DNA of 64,000 bases from Aliiglaciecola sp041538045 (GTDB taxonomy: Bacteria > Pseudomonadota > Gammaproteobacteria > Enterobacterales > Alteromonadaceae), in NCBI RefSeq assembly GCF_041538045.1, contig NZ_JBGOSE010000003.1:248001-312000 (forward strand), in the 5' to 3' direction. The first letter of the stretch is position 1. Each line of letters begins with the position of its first letter. The notes under the pieces are model-generated. The model saw nothing but the letters and a program-made list of their open reading frames with translations. It made no database searches and was not told the DNA's origin. This document shows positions 35,733-44,841 of the stretch, one piece after another. The position numbers and the translations under genes are program-made.

Positions 35733-38426
35733 ATGTTCAGATTTTTACCTTCGGCCTCACTTTTTAAAAAACACTCTATTCGTCGGCAAGCCAAACTAAT
35801 TAAAGAATCAGGTTTATTTGACTCAAAATGGTACTTAGAACAAAACATAGATGTGAAAGAGTCGGGTCAAGATCCAATTAAACATTACATTCAATTTGGT
35901 GTTACTGAAGGTCGCGCACCCAGCCCCAAATTCGACCAAACATGGTACCTATCACAATACCAAGATGTAGCTATAGCCGGTTTAAATCCTCTAGTACACT
36001 ATATTGAGCATGGAATGGCAGAAGGCCGCTCTATTCAAGCCAATGATTCTAGAGCTCAGTCGATAAAACCATCAACTCCAGCGGGCGAGTTAAACAAAAA
36101 ATTATGGGGTGGATTTAGTGAGCATGCGGTAAATGATTTAGAGAAATTTGCTTACGACGATAATGGCAAAAAATCAGAGCGCGCCCATGCCCTATTAAGT
36201 TTGAGTCGGTGGTACAGTACAACGAAGGATTGGTCTAACGCATATCGTTGTTTGAAAGATATTAGACCTTTAGATATCAAACTTTATCGAGCCAAACGAA
36301 CAAAGTTATTACTTATAGATAGCCTTCTTCAACTTGGGCTTTTAGATAAAGCAACAGAGTTTCTTGAACCCACACTAGCGCAAAGGTTTGATAGTGATTT
36401 TTTATGCGCCTTGTGTAACCGCCTAGAATCAAATGAAGAAAGGCTCATAGTATTAAACAAGATATACTCACACTTCGGTTTGAGTGAAGTTTCCTTTATA
36501 GACCAATCTGAAGGTATGAAATTTGGCAATTTAACAATTGCGACCCCACCAAAAACAATTAGCGGCGGTTCTAAAATAAGTATTTTAGTCCCTGTGTATA
36601 ACGCAGAAGACTTTATTTCAGTAGCGATGCAATCTTTACTTAGCCAAAGTTGGAGTAACATTGAAATTATTGCGGTAGATGATTGCAGTACAGATAACTC
36701 GCTTGCTTTACTTGAAGAAATGGCGGCATTAGATAGCCGCTTGAAGGTAGCCAAAAATACCGTGAACCAAGGTGCTTATGGTACAAGAAACAAAGCCCTC
36801 AGCTTGGCCACTGGTGATTTTATAACAGTTCATGATAGTGATGATTGGTCACATCCACAAATGTTAGAAATTCAAATGGGAGCGATGTTAAGTAATCCGC
36901 GTTTAAAAATCACCTGTTCGATGATGGCTCGAGTGCATTCTAATATGGAGTTTATGCTAAGACCGCAAAGAAATAATCTCGATTATGTACATCGAAGCTA
37001 CCCATCAGTTCTTATTAGAAAGCAAGACTTGGAAGCATTAGGAGAATGGGACGGCGTTTCGGCTAATGCGGATGATGAGTTTGTGCAAAGAGCCCGAATG
37101 CTTTGGGGTAACGATTCGGTTAAAGATATATTAACTGGCGTGCCTTTATCTTTCTTTTTAGTACATGAAAACTCGTTAACTCAAAATAAAAAAACTAGCC
37201 TAAACAGTTTAACCTTTGGTATACGTCAGGAATACTCTAGACAAGCTAATTATTGGAAATCTAAAAAGGTAGAAGCGAACTCTGAAAAAATTGTTACAAA
37301 TAGAAAGAGCTTAAAAGACCCCTTTCCTATCCCTGCGGGTTTAGCGCCCAATAATTGGCCGTTAAATCGCCACTACGACTTGGTTATTATATCTGACTTG
37401 AGCTTACTTGGTGGGACTAGGCGTTGTAATGAGGGATATGTAGCAGCAGCTCTAGATTCAGGTCTTAGAGTCGGTTTGTTTCATTGGCCCAGATACGATC
37501 TAAAAGTTGCAGAAATTGCCGACGAATATATGGAATTATCGTACAACGAAAATGTTGATATTTTAGTTCCTGAAGATGATATTAACGCTGATTTAGTTGT
37601 TATCCATCATCCTCCTATTTTGAAATATGAAATTGATGCTGTTCCTACTATAGATTGTAAAAAAGTAGCTATTTTAGTTAACCAATCTCCAATGCAGTTG
37701 TGGAGTGAAAAACCTCATTATTATGCAGAAAAAGATGTGAATGAGTTGACTCAAAAGTTATTTGGGAAACTACCGGTTTGGATTCCCATTTCTTCTATTG
37801 TGGAAAAAACACTGACACTTGCTGGAGGAGGTAATAATTTACTAAATGAAACTTGGTTCCCTCCTTATAGCCATGATTTACCAAAAACAGTCCCTAATCC
37901 TCCTAATGGCTTAGGTTCTAATAGACCCATAGTTCTCGGACGCCATAGTCGAGATCACTGGACTAAGTGGCCTGAATCTCATTCCGATATCTTCAATGCA
38001 TATTGCGGCAACAAGAAAAATGTAAAGGTACAGCTGTTAGGCGGTGCAAAAACACCTCAAAAAGTACTTGGCAAATTGCCGAGTAATTGGGAAGTGTTTA
38101 AGTTCGATTCCATCGAAATTACAGAGTTCATTGAAAGTTTAGACTTCTTCCTTCACTTTACCCATGAAGATTATATTGAAGAGTTTGGTAGAAATATTAT
38201 GGAAGCGATGGCGTCTGGCAGAGTTGTAATTTTGCCGGAAAGTTATGAACCAGTATTCGGTGGAGCTGCAGTGTATTGTAAACCTTCAAAAGTTGAAGAT
38301 ACTATTCGTGAGCTATGGAACGACAAAGAAAAATACACAATTCAAACTCAACGTGGTTTTGCATTCGTAGTTGATAATTGTAGCCGTCCTGTGGTCGCAA
38401 GAAAAATACTTAATCTGCTCAAATAG
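35733..38426 (+). CDS. Two-domain glycosyltransferase (GT2 + GT4-like) with WYL..YPDVA modules
   Basis: 897 residues from the ATG at 35733, which has GGAAG at seven bases; an ATG at 35610 lacks a site. Two N-terminal modules: FDSKWYLEQNIDVKESGQDP and FDQTWYLSQYQDVAIAGLNP, each ending in HYI..G..EGR. A GT2 domain starts near 281 (SILVPVYNAEDFISVAMQSL, VDDCSTDNS, VHDSDDWSHP). The C-terminal part (about 540-897) is GT4-like, with FGRNIMEAMASGRVV near 819. It is the only plus-strand gene of the locus. Overall layout mirrors the protein at 31480, so they are paralogues. Confidence 0.85.
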   Translation: MFRFLPSASLFKKHSIRRQAKLIKESGLFDSKWYLEQNIDVKESGQDPIKHYIQFGVTEGRAPSPKFDQTWYLSQYQDVAIAGLNPLVHYIEHGMAEGRSIQANDSRAQSIKPSTPAGELNKKLWGGFSEHAVNDLEKFAYDDNGKKSERAHALLSLSRWYSTTKDWSNAYRCLKDIRPLDIKLYRAKRTKLLLIDSLLQLGLLDKATEFLEPTLAQRFDSDFLCALCNRLESNEERLIVLNKIYSHFGLSEVSFIDQSEGMKFGNLTIATPPKTISGGSKISILVPVYNAEDFISVAMQSLLSQSWSNIEIIAVDDCSTDNSLALLEEMAALDSRLKVAKNTVNQGAYGTRNKALSLATGDFITVHDSDDWSHPQMLEIQMGAMLSNPRLKITCSMMARVHSNMEFMLRPQRNNLDYVHRSYPSVLIRKQDLEALGEWDGVSANADDEFVQRARMLWGNDSVKDILTGVPLSFFLVHENSLTQNKKTSLNSLTFGIRQEYSRQANYWKSKKVEANSEKIVTNRKSLKDPFPIPAGLAPNNWPLNRHYDLVIISDLSLLGGTRRCNEGYVAAALDSGLRVGLFHWPRYDLKVAEIADEYMELSYNENVDILVPEDDINADLVVIHHPPILKYEIDAVPTIDCKKVAILVNQSPMQLWSEKPHYYAEKDVNELTQKLFGKLPVWIPISSIVEKTLTLAGGGNNLLNETWFPPYSHDLPKTVPNPPNGLGSNRPIVLGRHSRDHWTKWPESHSDIFNAYCGNKKNVKVQLLGGAKTPQKVLGKLPSNWEVFKFDSIEITEFIESLDFFLHFTHEDYIEEFGRNIMEAMASGRVVILPESYEPVFGGAAVYCKPSKVEDTIRELWNDKEKYTIQTQRGFAFVVDNCSRPVVARKILNLLK

Positions 38427-38469
38427 GAATGAACAAACCTATGATATTTCTGATTAACCTCAGACCTGC

Positions 38470-38898
38470 TTAAACAACGACCATCGCATTACGCTTAAGG
38501 TCTATAATATCAATGGATGGCTTATCTTTTTTAAGCAATAAGTCACTAATTTCGCGAGTAAATTGAGCATAAAGCCATCGCAGACTGCGATGGCTTGAGT
38601 ATTTGATCAACGAAATCTTATTTAACGGTTCATTGATTGTCTTAATGATAAAGCATTTTGAGAGCATTGCCCTATCTCATAAAGACAGGGCTTTTGCTTT
38701 CAGGTTTTTACTAAAAGTAGTGATAAGTGTAATGTGACATCTGAAAACAATCACAATTGTCATGATTTCGCTGGGTGTCATATTGCCTTATCATTGCCGT
38801 TTGCTGTTACCGTCTTCAAGTAATTGTTTTTGACATTGTGGAGTAACTACTTTTCAAAAGTAACCAACATCGCAATACCACTCAAATAAATTATTCAT
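38470..38898 (-). pseudogene. Degenerate IS982-family transposase
   Basis: On the minus strand, MNNLFEWYCDVGYF, then after stops LLEDGNSKRQ and MTPSEIMTIVIVF reproduce the N-terminus of IS982 transposases. From 38667 down, KCFIIKTINEPLNKISLIK and DKPSIDI reproduce their C-terminus. The catalytic middle part is deleted and replaced by a hairpin at 38668-38700. Several in-frame stops occur. Terminal inverted repeats could not be placed with confidence. This fills most of the 600-bp gap between two glycosyltransferase genes. Confidence 0.82.
38672..38700 (+). terminator. Hairpin with T-rich tail, possible terminator
   Basis: GCCCTATCT and AGACAGGGC pair with one mismatch around CATAA and are followed by TTTTGCTTT. 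It lies inside the IS982 remnant, 245 bp after the plus-strand glycosyltransferase gene, and could end its transcript. Confidence 0.6.
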
Positions 38899-39022
38899 GC
38901 CTGTTCCTTGTGAGTGAATATTTCTTGGTCGAAAGACCCGAGCACGGAACATGTAATTAGGTCACGGTCTTAAACAAGGTTAAGGTTAATTAACGCTAAG
39001 TATATAAATTATACTTACGACC

Positions 39023-40195
39023 TTATACAGCAATACCTAGAACAGACACATAAAGGTTAGCAACGCTCTTTACATGTCTTTCGGGCGAAAAACGCCACGA
39101 CATACTATCTGCCACATCATCCCTAACTCCCACATAAAGCGATGATAGCTCATCAATCTTATCAAACTCATTTTTGAATTTATTGGCATCAGCTCTTTCT
39201 ACAAGACAAAAAGGTGAAAGCTGTTGAAGTAACTCTTTATGTCCTCCCTCAGAGGAAATAATCATCGGAGTTCCTAACATACCGGCTTCAACTATAGTAC
39301 GTCCCAGAGGCTCATTTTTAGCAGTAGAAACTAACGCGTCCGTTCCTGAAACAAACCGCAAAGCATCGTAACGATATCCAGCAATGATAACATTACTTGC
39401 GACATCAGATGATATGTACTTATGCTTTAAATCATTGATCTCACTACGTACAGTTAACCCAACAGAAATAAAATAATGTCGTTTGTTAGATTTTATAGAC
39501 TTTGCAGCTGCCTCAAAAAACATATCCCAACGCTTTCTTTTATTGCCATTCGCAATCATCGTAAAGACTTTGGCATCCAATGGAATGTCAAACTCATTCT
39601 TTAACCAATAACTATCTTGCTTGCGATCATAAACCCTGTCGATTGTAATTGGGTTGTCAACTACTATAACTTTATCTCTAATACTTACTGGTGCGCGATC
39701 TCTAACAAACATCGAAATTGTCAGTACCATTTCGGCCGCTAGTAAAAACTCTTCAGCTTTGGCAGGGTGCTGGAACAATCCTCGTTCATGCCATACGTGA
39801 ATAAATTCAATTTTTTGTTTCAAGGCACCCCATATTCTGTGCATACCCGCATCATTTGTATGGATGATTCCAATAGACTCTTTTGTTAAATGTCTCTCGA
39901 CATCAGCAGAGTGTTTAACAATACTTTGAATCACAGAGTCGTCAAAAGGCGCTCTCTTATCTATACTGGGTAAATTAATAACGACGTAATCTAAACCTAG
40001 ACGTATTATATAATCAACGGTTGGGCCATCTTGATCTAAAATCACGACGATCTGGAAGCCCATTTGTGACATTTTCACGGCCAAATTTAACGCTGACAAA
40101 TCGGCCCCACCAGGTCTAGCTCCTTGCCAATTTCCGCGTTCTCCCTTCCTACCAGAAATTGGAAAGCCAATTTTTTTCGTCGATGTATTGTTCAC
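39023..40195 (-). CDS. Family 4 glycosyltransferase
   Basis: 390 residues, GT-B fold. N-terminal ARPGGADLSALNLAVKMSQMG, then IHTNDAG; C-terminal Rossmann half with FTMIANGNKRKRWDMFFEAA and STAKNEPLGRTIVEAGMLG (E-x7-E) followed by GGHKELL. These fit a retaining GT4. The GTG start has AGGA about ten bases upstream. Donor unknown. Confidence 0.85.
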   Translation of the reverse strand: MNNTSTKKIGFPISGRKGERGNWQGARPGGADLSALNLAVKMSQMGFQIVVILDQDGPTVDYIIRLGLDYVVINLPSIDKRAPFDDSVIQSIVKHSADVERHLTKESIGIIHTNDAGMHRIWGALKQKIEFIHVWHERGLFQHPAKAEEFLLAAEMVLTISMFVRDRAPVSIRDKVIVVDNPITIDRVYDRKQDSYWLKNEFDIPLDAKVFTMIANGNKRKRWDMFFEAAAKSIKSNKRHYFISVGLTVRSEINDLKHKYISSDVASNVIIAGYRYDALRFVSGTDALVSTAKNEPLGRTIVEAGMLGTPMIISSEGGHKELLQQLSPFCLVERADANKFKNEFDKIDELSSLYVGVRDDVADSMSWRFSPERHVKSVANLYVSVLGIAV

Positions 40196-40696
40196 AATAT
40201 TAAAATCCTACTAATTAAAAATACAGGTACATGATACCGTGATAAACAAAAATATATAAATATAGATTTACATTTTAAGTAAATTCAAAGTATCGGCCTT
40301 TTAACATTTTACGCTCTTTTCATAGGCGATTATTTTCTTTCCCAAATCTATTAAACTCAAAATGTTCAACTTTTTTAACTAACTTTCTTCGCCGTCGGTA
40401 TTGAGCATTTGTTAACCAACCATATAATCGTTGTCTCTGACAAACGGCAACTCCCCTATAGCCTAGTACCCTGAGAGTAACTCATACATTTAAGGAGATA
40501 CATCAAACAGGATGACAGAGAGGCAGAGCAATTTCTTTCGCGGAATGTTGAGTTAGGCTGCTGTGGTTCTGACGTCGTCTACAATGAATTCTAGAAATTC
40601 ACAATAAATATTGAATTAACTCTATGCAAATATCAATTAATTGAAAAATAACATTTCAAAAAAGTTATCTATAAAAAATTAAACTGATAGCACTTT
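40196..40696. other. Intergenic region without a recognisable gene
   Basis: About 500 bp between the GT4 gene and the DUF6270 gene. Neither strand gives an open frame with coding character. There is one small palindrome (TGAATTCTAGAAATTCA near 40582). It probably holds the promoter of the GT4 gene; no other element is evident. Confidence 0.5.
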
Positions 40697-41398
40697 TTAT
40701 AACGTTCTATTTGCTAACTCGGTAAGGAAAAACTTGTATGTTTGCTCAGTAAAGTGGAACGGAGCTAACCCCCACTTATGATCCATATCGGCCTTTATTA
40801 TTTCTTTAGGGTACTCAATCATTGCCTCGCTTCCGAAGGTGTTTTCTAACTTAAGGTAAGCTGCTCGCAAATACTCGTTTTTTTCTGCAATTTTCGCTGG
40901 GAAATCTATAGAGTGATTGCCAGTTGGTTGATAAAACACACAATTAACGAATATTTTATTTAGCTTTAGATCATCACAATATCCCTTCAGACGTCTTAAA
41001 CCTGCTTCCCATAGGGTTTTAAATTCGTCAGAGGAGCTTTTGACTATACGTCCATTTTGACCTTGAGAGATCGATGCTGTTTTGTACTCCGATGAAACAG
41101 TATGTGACGAATTATCATCAAAAAGCTTTAGATTAAATCTATCATCAATTAGGTCAATAACAATAATGTCATTTTGGCTGTTTTCTAAACTAAGCCAAAA
41201 CCTTTTAGTCATATCTCTTTCTACCATTCGTTTTTGAAATGTAGATTTGATATTAGTTAATATTTTAGGGTCTTTTCTGCTTTTGGTTGCCAAAGACGCT
41301 AAGCTGGTTCTCGCCGTATAGTCAATTAACTTAAAGTCCGTAGTTATTTCTAATGCATCCCGCGTTACACAACTACCAAGAATTCGAACATTTTTCAT
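40697..41398 (-). CDS. DUF6270 family protein
   Basis: 233 residues. The start MKNVRILGSCVTRDALE, then DYTARTSLASLA, and late HKWGLAPFHFTEQTYKFF, are the family pattern. The G-S-C element at the first strand and a late H-x-x-W/H region recall SGNH-like esterase folds, but no catalytic assignment is safe. DUF6270 genes often sit in capsule and O-antigen loci, so modification of the polysaccharide is the likely role. Start ATG. Confidence 0.75.
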   Translation of the reverse strand: MKNVRILGSCVTRDALEITTDFKLIDYTARTSLASLATKSRKDPKILTNIKSTFQKRMVERDMTKRFWLSLENSQNDIIVIDLIDDRFNLKLFDDNSSHTVSSEYKTASISQGQNGRIVKSSSDEFKTLWEAGLRRLKGYCDDLKLNKIFVNCVFYQPTGNHSIDFPAKIAEKNEYLRAAYLKLENTFGSEAMIEYPKEIIKADMDHKWGLAPFHFTEQTYKFFLTELANRTL

Positions 41399-41669
41399 TT
41401 CAAAAACTCTATAAATATTAAGTGTTGTTTCATTTTTATTAACTCACTAATTTTATTATAAGTACAGCACCACCATGCACCTAAGCTCTACTGAAATTGT
41501 TCGATTTTCAAACTATGAGCAGAATCCTGTATAGGTTTTTTCATGTTAGCAAGACAGCACAGTTTTAGCCATGAAGTTATAAACAGTTTTAGTTTACAGT
41601 AAGAAATAAGTTCGAGGAAATTAGGAGTTTTGCAACCAATGATGTTTTTATTGTGACCTAGTATAAAAA

Positions 41670-44393
41670 TTAGTGACTTACCATATCGGAGGATAAAATG
41701 GGCCAATTTAATAAGTTGTCAACAATTAAGAAATTTCCGCAATCAGGCTTCAATGAGACTAGAATAGTACTTAGCTCTTCATCGCTACTATATTTATAAC
41801 CATTTATTCCATCTACCACATAATAATTAAGGGTACCTAAACTAGGGGCTAATACGCTTTTTGAAAAGGACATTGCTTGAAAAAAGCCACCGGAAGTTAA
41901 AATATCACGATACGAGAGAAGCACGTAGTCTGCTGAGTTAAGATATAACTGTACATCATCATCATCAATAAACTTGTTTACTAATACAAGGTCCCCTTTA
42001 TCTATTGATTTAATTTCAGCTAATGTTTCTTTACAAAAAACTTTCCCGGCAATTACGTAGCTCAAATAATCTTTATTTTCATTGAGCACCTCTTTAAAAA
42101 CTCTGAGTTTATCAACCAAGTTTTTGTATTTTTTAATTTTACCTAAAGTCGTGATTACTAACTTATTAGAACCTACACCAACAATATCTCTTGCTTCAGA
42201 CTTGGAAATCGTATTTTTATAAACATCTTGATAATGCCCATGTTCAATTATTTGTATGTTGGCATTTTCATCTAACCAGCCTTTTATCTCCATTTCTATG
42301 AGTGGATGATGAAGTAAAACAACATCACTCAAGTTAGACAATTCCTTTCGAAATTTATACTCTACATCAAGGTCTAACTGATCGTGATTCTGACGATTGT
42401 GAACTGTCCAAACAACCTTTACGCCCTTTTTCTTTAACAGCCTCAATTTAGTTAAAAAATCATCAAGTACAACAGATAAGGTATCCGTGGTTTGATTATT
42501 GAAGAAAATATTTACCCAATGAATATGTAAAACATCACCATTAATAAATTGTGACAAATCCAAGTTTTTACTGTCAGATTCTGACAAGCCCTTAACCTCA
42601 ACACCAAACTGTTTAAAGTTTTGATAAAGTAGTTTTTGATAAGGGTTACCTTCACTATAATCTGGCAAATAGTAAAGAGTGCGATCAGGTGTTAACCAAG
42701 AAAAGTCTGACATTTTCGGCGCTTTATCTATTCTATCCAAAAAGTAAGATAATTTTTCCTCTAATCCATAAATACGATTTATGTTACACCAAAACTTATA
42801 ATGGTCGGTGCTGTAAGCCTTGTTTAAATAAACGTTTTCAAGTTGTGACTCGCCCTTTTGGTGATGTACTTTCGCTTTTATCATCCACCCTAAAATACCG
42901 TCCTCGGAGGATATAATTTTGTCAGACAGAATCAATAGGCGGGCAAATAGGTTTTCAGTAATATCTTGCTGATTCAAACCTCGCAAATAAAATCCAATGA
43001 AATCAAAGAAAGTATCTCTTAGGTTTGAAACCGGCAAAAGTCTATTTGTGCAGTCAATCAAATACTGAAAATCAGTTTCTAATATTGATTCACATAAGGC
43101 TTCCAATAACTCCTTTTGGGATTGATGGTTAACAGACTCTTTTCTCAAAAACTTGTAAAGAAGCCCAAATCCCACCCAAAAATCATTTTGCTTAAATGCG
43201 CTGACAATGGCTGTTAATTGCAAACTCTTTAAATTCTGGCTTAAGGGTATAGAACGTTTACGTCGCCCAACAAAATACTCTTTTACAATCAAATCATCAT
43301 AATTTTTTGCTTCTGGATTACGTCTCCAGTACGAATTTGGAGCTCGGTAATATAAACCTAACTCTTTGTTCAAAAGATAGTATTTACTGCCATTCACCCC
43401 ACATCGAAGCCAGAATTCCCAATCTGACGAGGGGCCAAAACGGCTTTCTTTAAAGTAACCATTTTCGCGGTGAACCTTTGTGCGCCAAACAGGCATGCAA
43501 TGGGGGATATTTTGAGATACTATTTTCTGACTTTTATGATTAAATTTCGCCAGTTTTTCAATGTCATACACTTCAGGTACTTTCGGCTTATACCAAACCT
43601 CGTTGTGATTAGAGTCATTCCAAGGTTGATTTTTAACATCAGTCACTCGAAGACTGGTGCTAGCGGCATCAATCTCTTGGTTTTTCGTTAATACATCAAC
43701 CAATTCAACGACATGCTCAGAGCTGCGTTTGTCATCAATATTTGCATTTGAACAGAAAGACGAAGAGCTTAACCTAACGCCTAAGTTCCAAACATCATAT
43801 AGCCCAGGATCAACAGCTAACCAAACATAAATTAACGATGTGTTGTCTTCACCAAAACTCATTAAGCTTAAATGCTCTTGACCATCAGACTTGGGACGAA
43901 AAACAAATGTTTCGATATTTTGAAGCTCTTTAAACTTCGCGGTGTTTTCAAGAAATGCTTCTTTGTATTCATCTCCATTAAACATTGAAGTAATGAGAGT
44001 ACAAATTGGGTGCCAAGGCTTTAAATTTCGATTAATGGAAAATCCATCGTTTTCCATTAATGGAAAAAATAGATGATTTATGAATTTAGGTTCCCGCTGA
44101 GGCAGTAGGTGAAGAGTATCAAATTGAACTAATAAATTTTGAGTAAAGGTTTTACTATCAAATAAGAAGGCTGAGCTTTGACTAAAATCTATCTGATAGT
44201 CATCAATAATGAAAAAATCATCAGAGACTACTTTGCAATGATCTTTCTCGATACTCAGCAAGAAAACGTCAAATTGTAATTTGACGTTTTCTTTAAACCA
44301 GCTTAAAAGGTCAAGCCACAAAACAACTTGCTTTTGATTTAGCTTAATGCAATTAAGTATCAGCTTTTTATTAGGTTTTAGTAAATTTCGCAA
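41670..44393 (-). CDS. Large glycosyltransferase with GT2-like N-terminal part and GT4-like C-terminal domain
   Basis: 907 residues from a TTG start that lacks a good ribosome binding site. The N-terminal 400 residues keep only the acceptor-side half of a GT2 (HCMPVWRTKVHRENGYF, SDWEFWLRCGVNG, LGLYYRAPNSYW); the nucleotide-binding strand and DxD are not seen, so this half may be truncated or inactive. The middle (about 400-560) is helical. The C-terminal part (about 575-907) is a GT-B domain: VKVVWTVHNRQNHD, TLGKIKKYKNL, SYRDILTSGGFFQAMSF. The gene is markedly AT-rich. Confidence 0.72.
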   Translation of the reverse strand: MRNLLKPNKKLILNCIKLNQKQVVLWLDLLSWFKENVKLQFDVFLLSIEKDHCKVVSDDFFIIDDYQIDFSQSSAFLFDSKTFTQNLLVQFDTLHLLPQREPKFINHLFFPLMENDGFSINRNLKPWHPICTLITSMFNGDEYKEAFLENTAKFKELQNIETFVFRPKSDGQEHLSLMSFGEDNTSLIYVWLAVDPGLYDVWNLGVRLSSSSFCSNANIDDKRSSEHVVELVDVLTKNQEIDAASTSLRVTDVKNQPWNDSNHNEVWYKPKVPEVYDIEKLAKFNHKSQKIVSQNIPHCMPVWRTKVHRENGYFKESRFGPSSDWEFWLRCGVNGSKYYLLNKELGLYYRAPNSYWRRNPEAKNYDDLIVKEYFVGRRKRSIPLSQNLKSLQLTAIVSAFKQNDFWVGFGLLYKFLRKESVNHQSQKELLEALCESILETDFQYLIDCTNRLLPVSNLRDTFFDFIGFYLRGLNQQDITENLFARLLILSDKIISSEDGILGWMIKAKVHHQKGESQLENVYLNKAYSTDHYKFWCNINRIYGLEEKLSYFLDRIDKAPKMSDFSWLTPDRTLYYLPDYSEGNPYQKLLYQNFKQFGVEVKGLSESDSKNLDLSQFINGDVLHIHWVNIFFNNQTTDTLSVVLDDFLTKLRLLKKKGVKVVWTVHNRQNHDQLDLDVEYKFRKELSNLSDVVLLHHPLIEMEIKGWLDENANIQIIEHGHYQDVYKNTISKSEARDIVGVGSNKLVITTLGKIKKYKNLVDKLRVFKEVLNENKDYLSYVIAGKVFCKETLAEIKSIDKGDLVLVNKFIDDDDVQLYLNSADYVLLSYRDILTSGGFFQAMSFSKSVLAPSLGTLNYYVVDGINGYKYSSDEELSTILVSLKPDCGNFLIVDNLLNWPILSSDMVSH

Positions 44394-44841
44394 AATATCT
44401 ACTTTTAATGTATTAAGAAAAATTTGGTTGAGTAAGTTGATGTGATTATTTATTTAAAGCACTTTATATGTTGGCACATTTAAAACTAAAGTACAGTTCA
44501 CTATTCCAATAAAAATTAGATTAAACATTTTAGTTCTACGTGTTTATCTTATTAGCTAATAGTTTGCTTTAAAGCAACTTCAGTGCAGCAGTCTTTTTTT
44601 GAATTACTTTCAACCGCAATAGCAAGTCGAGTGTGTACCTGAAGTCCTATTTTTTAGCCCATCTTTCTAAATAGAAAGATAATTTATATGGAAATTTATT
44701 TAACTTCGAGCATAAATATTAAATGCCTGAACTACAACAAATAAGAACTACCCAGACGATTATTACAATCTTGAATCTATAGCAAAACCATACTTTTAAC
44801 CACTTAAGTCTAGTAGATAAGCAATAGTTGCTTTTTTATCG
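44394..44841. other. AT-rich intergenic region
   Basis: About 450 bp between the PhyH-SDR gene (its 3' end) and the glycosyltransferase at 41670 (its 5' end). No coding frame is recognisable. Small hairpins are present: CTTTCTAAATAGAAAG near 44666, and AGCAATAGTTGCT followed by TTTTT near 44820-44838. A promoter for the downstream glycosyltransferase would lie here. Confidence 0.5.

Noticed and set aside
38571..38595. Perfect hairpin AAGCCATCGCA / TGCGATGGCTT
   Set aside because: It falls within the transposase remnant coding sequence and has no T-tract, so it is not called as a terminator.
41488..41706. 72-codon minus-strand frame after the glycosyltransferase
   Set aside because: It overlaps the glycosyltransferase 3' end in another frame and shows no recognisable features.
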